From Rhodocyclaceae bacterium UBA2250 (GTDB lineage: Bacteria > Pseudomonadota > Gammaproteobacteria > Burkholderiales > Rhodocyclaceae), in the NCBI GenBank assembly GCA_002347285.1, contig DDXW01000069.1:1-8263 (forward strand): 8,263 nucleotides of DNA, given 5' to 3'. A program made the position numbers and the translations under genes. The notes under the pieces were generated by a model that had not been told where the DNA came from, searched no databases, and was given only the letters and a program-made list of their open reading frames with translations. Position 1 is the stretch's first letter. The number at the start of each line of letters is the position of its first letter. Below, piece after piece: positions 5,612 to 8,263 of this stretch.

Positions 5612-6527
5612 AGCGCGCCTCCGCGAGAATGGCGAGCACCAGTTCGTCGAATCCGATGCCGGCGGCGCGCGCCGCCATCGGCACCAGCGAATGGCCGGTC
5701 ATGCCGGGGTTGGTGTTCATTTCCAGCAGGCTGTAGCTGCCGTCGGCGCGCAGGATCAGGTCGGCGCGGCCCCAGCCGCGGCAGCCGAGCGCGTCGAAGG
5801 CGGCCAGCACCGTCCTGCCGATCCCGGCTTCCTTATCGGCCGGCAGGCCGGCCGGGCAGTGGTAGCGTACGGCGTCGGTGAAATACTTGTTCTGGTAGTC
5901 GTAGCCGCTTTCGGGCGCCTCGATGCGCACCAGCGGCAGCGGCGCGCGCCCCAGCACGGCGGCGGTCAGTTCGACGCCGGCGACGAACTCCTCGGCCATC
6001 ACTTCGGTGCCGCGGCCGTCGGGCAGCCGGTGGGCAGCCTCGAAGGCGGCGGCGAACTGATCGGCCCGCGTCACCTTGGTCAGGCCGATCGACGACCCTT
6101 CGCGCACCGGCTTGACGATCAGCGGCAGGCCGAGTTCGGCGATCACCGCCGGGCCCTCGGCGACGGAGGTCACGCGGCGCGAGCGCGGCGTCGGCACGCC
6201 GGCCGCCTGCCAGATCCATTTGGTGCGCACCTTGTCCATCGCCAGCGCCGAGGCGAGCACGCCGCTGCCGGTGTAGGGGATGCCCATCAGGTCGAGCGCG
6301 CCCTGCATGGTGCCGTCCTCGCCGGCGCCGCCGTGCAGGATGTTGAAGACGCGGTCGGCCCGCGCTTCGGCCAGGCGCCAGATCGGCTCGGCGGCCGGAT
6401 CGAAGGCGAAGGCAGCGACGCCGCCGGCGACCAGCGCATCGAGCACCGCCTTGCCCGAGATCAGCGAAATCTCGCGTTCGGCGGAACTGCCGCCCATCAA
6501 CACCGCAACCTTGCCGAATTCTTTCAC
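5598..6527 (-). CDS. ddlB: D-alanine--D-alanine ligase, DdlB type
   Basis: This cytoplasmic ATP-grasp ligase joins two D-alanines to form the dipeptide that MurF adds to the peptidoglycan precursor. The product is 309 residues, the normal length for the DdlB group. Visible motifs: LMGGSSAEREISL (10-22), with E17 expected to bind the first D-Ala amino group; NILHGGAGEDGTMQG (62-76); YTGSGVLASALAMDK (85-99); PLIVKPVREGSSIG (135-148), which covers the ATP-binding lysine and flexible Ser loop; YQNKY (211-215); GWGRADL (251-257); and LLEMNTNPGMTGHSLVP (267-283), where D256, E269 and N271 are the expected Mg2+ ligands. The start is a GTG (6527-6525) that overlaps the murB stop as GTGA; only a weak G-rich sequence precedes it, so reinitiation after murB is likely. 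The stop is TAG at 5600-5598. Its place between murB and ftsQ supports the ddlB rather than ddlA name. Confidence 0.96.
   Translation of the reverse strand: MKEFGKVAVLMGGSSAEREISLISGKAVLDALVAGGVAAFAFDPAAEPIWRLAEARADRVFNILHGGAGEDGTMQGALDLMGIPYTGSGVLASALAMDKVRTKWIWQAAGVPTPRSRRVTSVAEGPAVIAELGLPLIVKPVREGSSIGLTKVTRADQFAAAFEAAHRLPDGRGTEVMAEEFVAGVELTAAVLGRAPLPLVRIEAPESGYDYQNKYFTDAVRYHCPAGLPADKEAGIGRTVLAAFDALGCRGWGRADLILRADGSYSLLEMNTNPGMTGHSLVPMAARAAGIGFDELVLAILAEARCGQN
5618..5622 (-). promoter_or_regulatory. Ribosome binding site that fixes the ftsQ GTG start
   Basis: On the minus strand GGAGG (5622 down to 5618) lies 6 nt before GTG 5611, inside the last codons of ddlB. It is a full-strength Shine-Dalgarno core and is the reason for choosing this GTG rather than a later ATG. 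Confidence 0.75.
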
Positions 6528-7402
6528 TTGCCCGCCCCGAGGATGCGCACCTCGCGCACCAGTTCCACACCGAATTGTTCGAACACCTCGGCCTGAATTC
6601 GGCCGATTAAGCTTTCTATCGCGGAAGCGTTCGCGCCGCCCGCCGGATTAACGATGAAATTCGCATGCTTTTCGGACACCCTCGCGCCGCCGCTTTCCGC
6701 TCCCTTCAAACCGGCTGCCTCGATCAGCCGCGCCGCGTGGTCGCCGGGCGGATTGCGGAACACCGAGCCGGCGTTCGGCAGCGAGAGCGGCTGGGTGGCG
6801 ATGCGTTTCTCGAGCAGTGCGCGGATGCGCGCGCGCGCCGCCGCGCCGTCGCCGGGCGGGAAGCGCAGCCAGGCCGCGGCGAAGATTTCGTCGCTGGCGG
6901 CCTTGAGGCCGACATGGCGATAGCCGACGGCGAAATCCGCCGGCAGGCGTTCGACCAGGTTGCCGGCGCGGTCGAGCATCAGCACGCGCTCGACGAACTG
7001 CCAGAGTTCGCTGCCGTGGCAACCGGCGTTCATCGCCAGCGCGCCGCCGAGCGTGCCGGGGATGCCGGCGAGGAACTCCGCGCCGGCCAGGCCGTGGTTG
7101 GCGGCGAAGCGCGCGATCTTCGGCGCGGCGACGCCCGCTTCGGCATAGAGCGCGCCGCCGCTCTCCTGCCGCAATTCGTCCAGCGCGCCGTGGGTGAACA
7201 CCGCCGTGCCGTCGAACCCGCCGTCGCGGATCAGCAGGTTCGAGCCGAGGCCGACCATCAACAAAGGCTCGTCGTGGCGCAGCGTCGCCAGGAAGGCGGC
7301 CAGATCCTTCAGGTCGTGCGGGAAACAGGCCTTGGCGACCCGGCCGCCGGCGCGCCAGGTCACGTGTTTCGCCATCGGTTCGTCGGCGCGAATCTCCATC
7401 AT
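6524..7402 (-). CDS. murB: UDP-N-acetylenolpyruvoylglucosamine reductase MurB
   Basis: MurB is an FAD enzyme that uses NADPH to reduce UDP-GlcNAc-enolpyruvate to UDP-MurNAc in the cytoplasm. The 292-residue protein is shorter than E. coli MurB (342) and resembles the short form without the extra tyrosine-loop region. The FAD-binding part shows HVTWRAGG (13-20), LLMVGLGSNLLIRDGG (47-62), FLAGIPGTLGGALAMNAG (110-127) and VGYRH (159-163). The C-terminal part has LPNAGSVFRNP (208-218), with S213 in the place of the proton-donating serine, and LIEAAGLKG (226-234), ARVSEKHANFIVN (240-252) and LVREVRILG (281-289), with E284 as the probable catalytic glutamate. Two ATG codons stand in tandem at 7402 and 7399. 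The first overlaps the murC stop (ATGA) and the choice changes only one residue. A CAGGG lies immediately upstream, so spacing slightly favours the second. The stop TGA overlaps the ddlB GTG. Confidence 0.95.
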   Translation of the reverse strand: MMEIRADEPMAKHVTWRAGGRVAKACFPHDLKDLAAFLATLRHDEPLLMVGLGSNLLIRDGGFDGTAVFTHGALDELRQESGGALYAEAGVAAPKIARFAANHGLAGAEFLAGIPGTLGGALAMNAGCHGSELWQFVERVLMLDRAGNLVERLPADFAVGYRHVGLKAASDEIFAAAWLRFPPGDGAAARARIRALLEKRIATQPLSLPNAGSVFRNPPGDHAARLIEAAGLKGAESGGARVSEKHANFIVNPAGGANASAIESLIGRIQAEVFEQFGVELVREVRILGAGK

Positions 7403-8263
7403 CCCTGCACCAGTCTGGCGGGTACTGAGCCGATCGAGCCGGCGCCGAGGGTGATGACGACATCGCCGTCGCGCGCGGTGGCCAGGATCGCCCGGGGCAG
7501 CGCGGCGATGTCCTCGACGAAGAGCGGCTCGAGCTTGCCCGTGACGCGCAGGGCGCGGGCGAGCGAACGGCCGTCGGCGGCGACGATCGGCGCCTCGCCG
7601 GCCGCATAGACTTCGGCGAGCAGCACCGCGTCGGCGGCCGACAGCACCTTGACGAAGTCCTCGAAGCAGTCCCTGGTGCGCGTGTAGCGGTGCGGCTGGA
7701 AGGCCAGCACGATGCGCCGGCCGGGGAAGGCGCCGCGCGCCGCGGCCAGGGTCGCCGCCATCTCGGCCGGATGGTGGCCGTAGTCGTCGATCAGCGTGAA
7801 GCTGCCGCCGCCGGGCAAGCCCACTTCGCCGTAGCGCTGGAAGCGCCGGCCCACGCCGTTGAATTCGCTCAGGGCCTTTTGTATCGCCGCGTCGCCGGCG
7901 CCGACTTCCGTGGCCACCGCGATCGCCGCCAGCGCATTGCGCACGTTGTGCTCGCCCGGCAGGTTGAGCGTGACCGGGAAGCGCGACACCGTGCCGTTGG
8001 TGCGCACGCAGTCGAAGTGCATTTTCCCGCCGTCGGCGCGCACGTTCTCGGCGCGGATGTTGGCGCCCGCCGCGAAACCGTAGGTGACGACCTGCTTGGC
8101 GATCTGCGGCAGGATCTCGCGCACGTGCGGGTCGTCCGCGCACATCACGGCGACGCCGTAGAAGGGCAGTCGATGCACGAAATCGACGAACGCCTGCTTG
8201 AGCTTGCCGAAGTCCTGGCCGTAGGTGTCCATGTGGTCGGCGTCGATGTTGGTGACCACCGCG
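7399..8263 (-). CDS. murC: UDP-N-acetylmuramate--L-alanine ligase MurC (5' end cut off)
   Basis: MurC adds L-alanine to UDP-MurNAc at the expense of ATP, the first step of stem-peptide assembly. The last 287 residues are present, running off the right window edge within the central ATPase domain; roughly the first 180 residues, including the UDP-binding domain and P-loop, are missing. Visible are VVTNIDADHMDTYG (fragment residues 2-15), LPFYGVAVMCADDP (32-45), the asparagine-containing motif GEHNVRNALAA (103-113), FNGVGRRFQRYG (134-145), DDYGHHPAE (159-167), FQPHRYTRTRD (188-198) and ITLGAGSIG (270-278). The DDYGHHP and FQPHRYTRT motifs are typical of MurC rather than MurD, MurE or MurF. The GTG at 8259 is an internal valine. 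The stop TGA (7401-7399) overlaps the murB ATG. ftsW and murG would be expected upstream, outside the window. Confidence 0.97.
   Translation of the reverse strand, partial: AVVTNIDADHMDTYGQDFGKLKQAFVDFVHRLPFYGVAVMCADDPHVREILPQIAKQVVTYGFAAGANIRAENVRADGGKMHFDCVRTNGTVSRFPVTLNLPGEHNVRNALAAIAVATEVGAGDAAIQKALSEFNGVGRRFQRYGEVGLPGGGSFTLIDDYGHHPAEMAATLAAARGAFPGRRIVLAFQPHRYTRTRDCFEDFVKVLSAADAVLLAEVYAAGEAPIVAADGRSLARALRVTGKLEPLFVEDIAALPRAILATARDGDVVITLGAGSIGSVPARLVQG

Noticed and set aside
3699..6596. Long + strand open frames opposite ftsA, ftsQ and ddlB (3699-4850, 4880-5881, 5580-6596)
   Set aside because: They are shadows of the minus-strand genes with low-complexity Arg/Ala/Asp/His composition. 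Their coding strand is occupied by proteins with clear motifs on the other side.
6665..7609. 314-codon + strand open frame opposite murB and the end of murC
   Set aside because: It is a shadow of the minus-strand genes and has no recognisable motif.
1..8263. CRISPR arrays, tRNA or rRNA genes, insertion sequences, phage or defence genes
   Set aside because: No regular repeat-spacer pattern, tRNA-like cloverleaf, transposase motif or terminal inverted repeats were seen. The window is filled by housekeeping genes with no gap over about 50 nt.

Overview
The window is a stretch of GC-rich bacterial chromosome, almost entirely coding, that looks betaproteobacterial (a Rhodocyclales- or Nitrosomonadales-like lineage is my best guess). 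The reasons are the FtsZ sequence and its C-terminal peptide (DIPAFLRKQAD), a short MurB of about 292 residues, strong G/C bias at third codon positions, and the gene orders surA-pdxA-rsmA and murC-murB-ddlB-ftsQ-ftsA-ftsZ. The phylum-level call comes from recognised protein motifs. The order-level call is inference and is weak.

Left part, + strand (1-2279): the 3' end of surA (periplasmic outer-membrane-protein chaperone, cut by the window edge), pdxA (pyridoxal phosphate synthesis) and rsmA/ksgA (16S rRNA dimethyltransferase). They are packed as one transcription unit: 12 nt separates surA and pdxA, and pdxA and rsmA share a 4-nt ATGA overlap. The start of pdxA is unusual. It has about 17 codons more than the family norm, and these carry a strong GNRA-loop hairpin that looks like a dispersed genomic repeat.

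Right part, - strand (8263 down to 2326): the distal half of a division and cell wall (dcw) cluster, in order murC (5' end cut off), murB, ddlB, ftsQ, ftsA, ftsZ. MurC, MurB and DdlB work in cytoplasmic peptidoglycan precursor synthesis. FtsQ, FtsA and FtsZ build the divisome: FtsZ forms the ring, FtsA tethers it to the membrane, and FtsQ is the bitopic linker to FtsL/FtsB. Every junction from murC to ftsA overlaps (4, 4, 14 and 4 nt). Only ftsZ is set apart, by 26 nt, with its own strong Shine-Dalgarno sequence.

The two units converge at about 2280-2325. A perfect 11-bp GC hairpin followed by a U8 tract in the - direction terminates the ftsZ side. The U tract is encoded by the last codons of rsmA on the other strand. 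lpxC, which often follows ftsZ in proteobacteria, is not there.

I see no tRNA, rRNA, CRISPR array, insertion sequence, phage gene or unknown gene. This is a conserved housekeeping region. Its points of interest are small-scale: the pdxA 5' element, the shared terminator and the cluster boundary. I do not find a new biological system.
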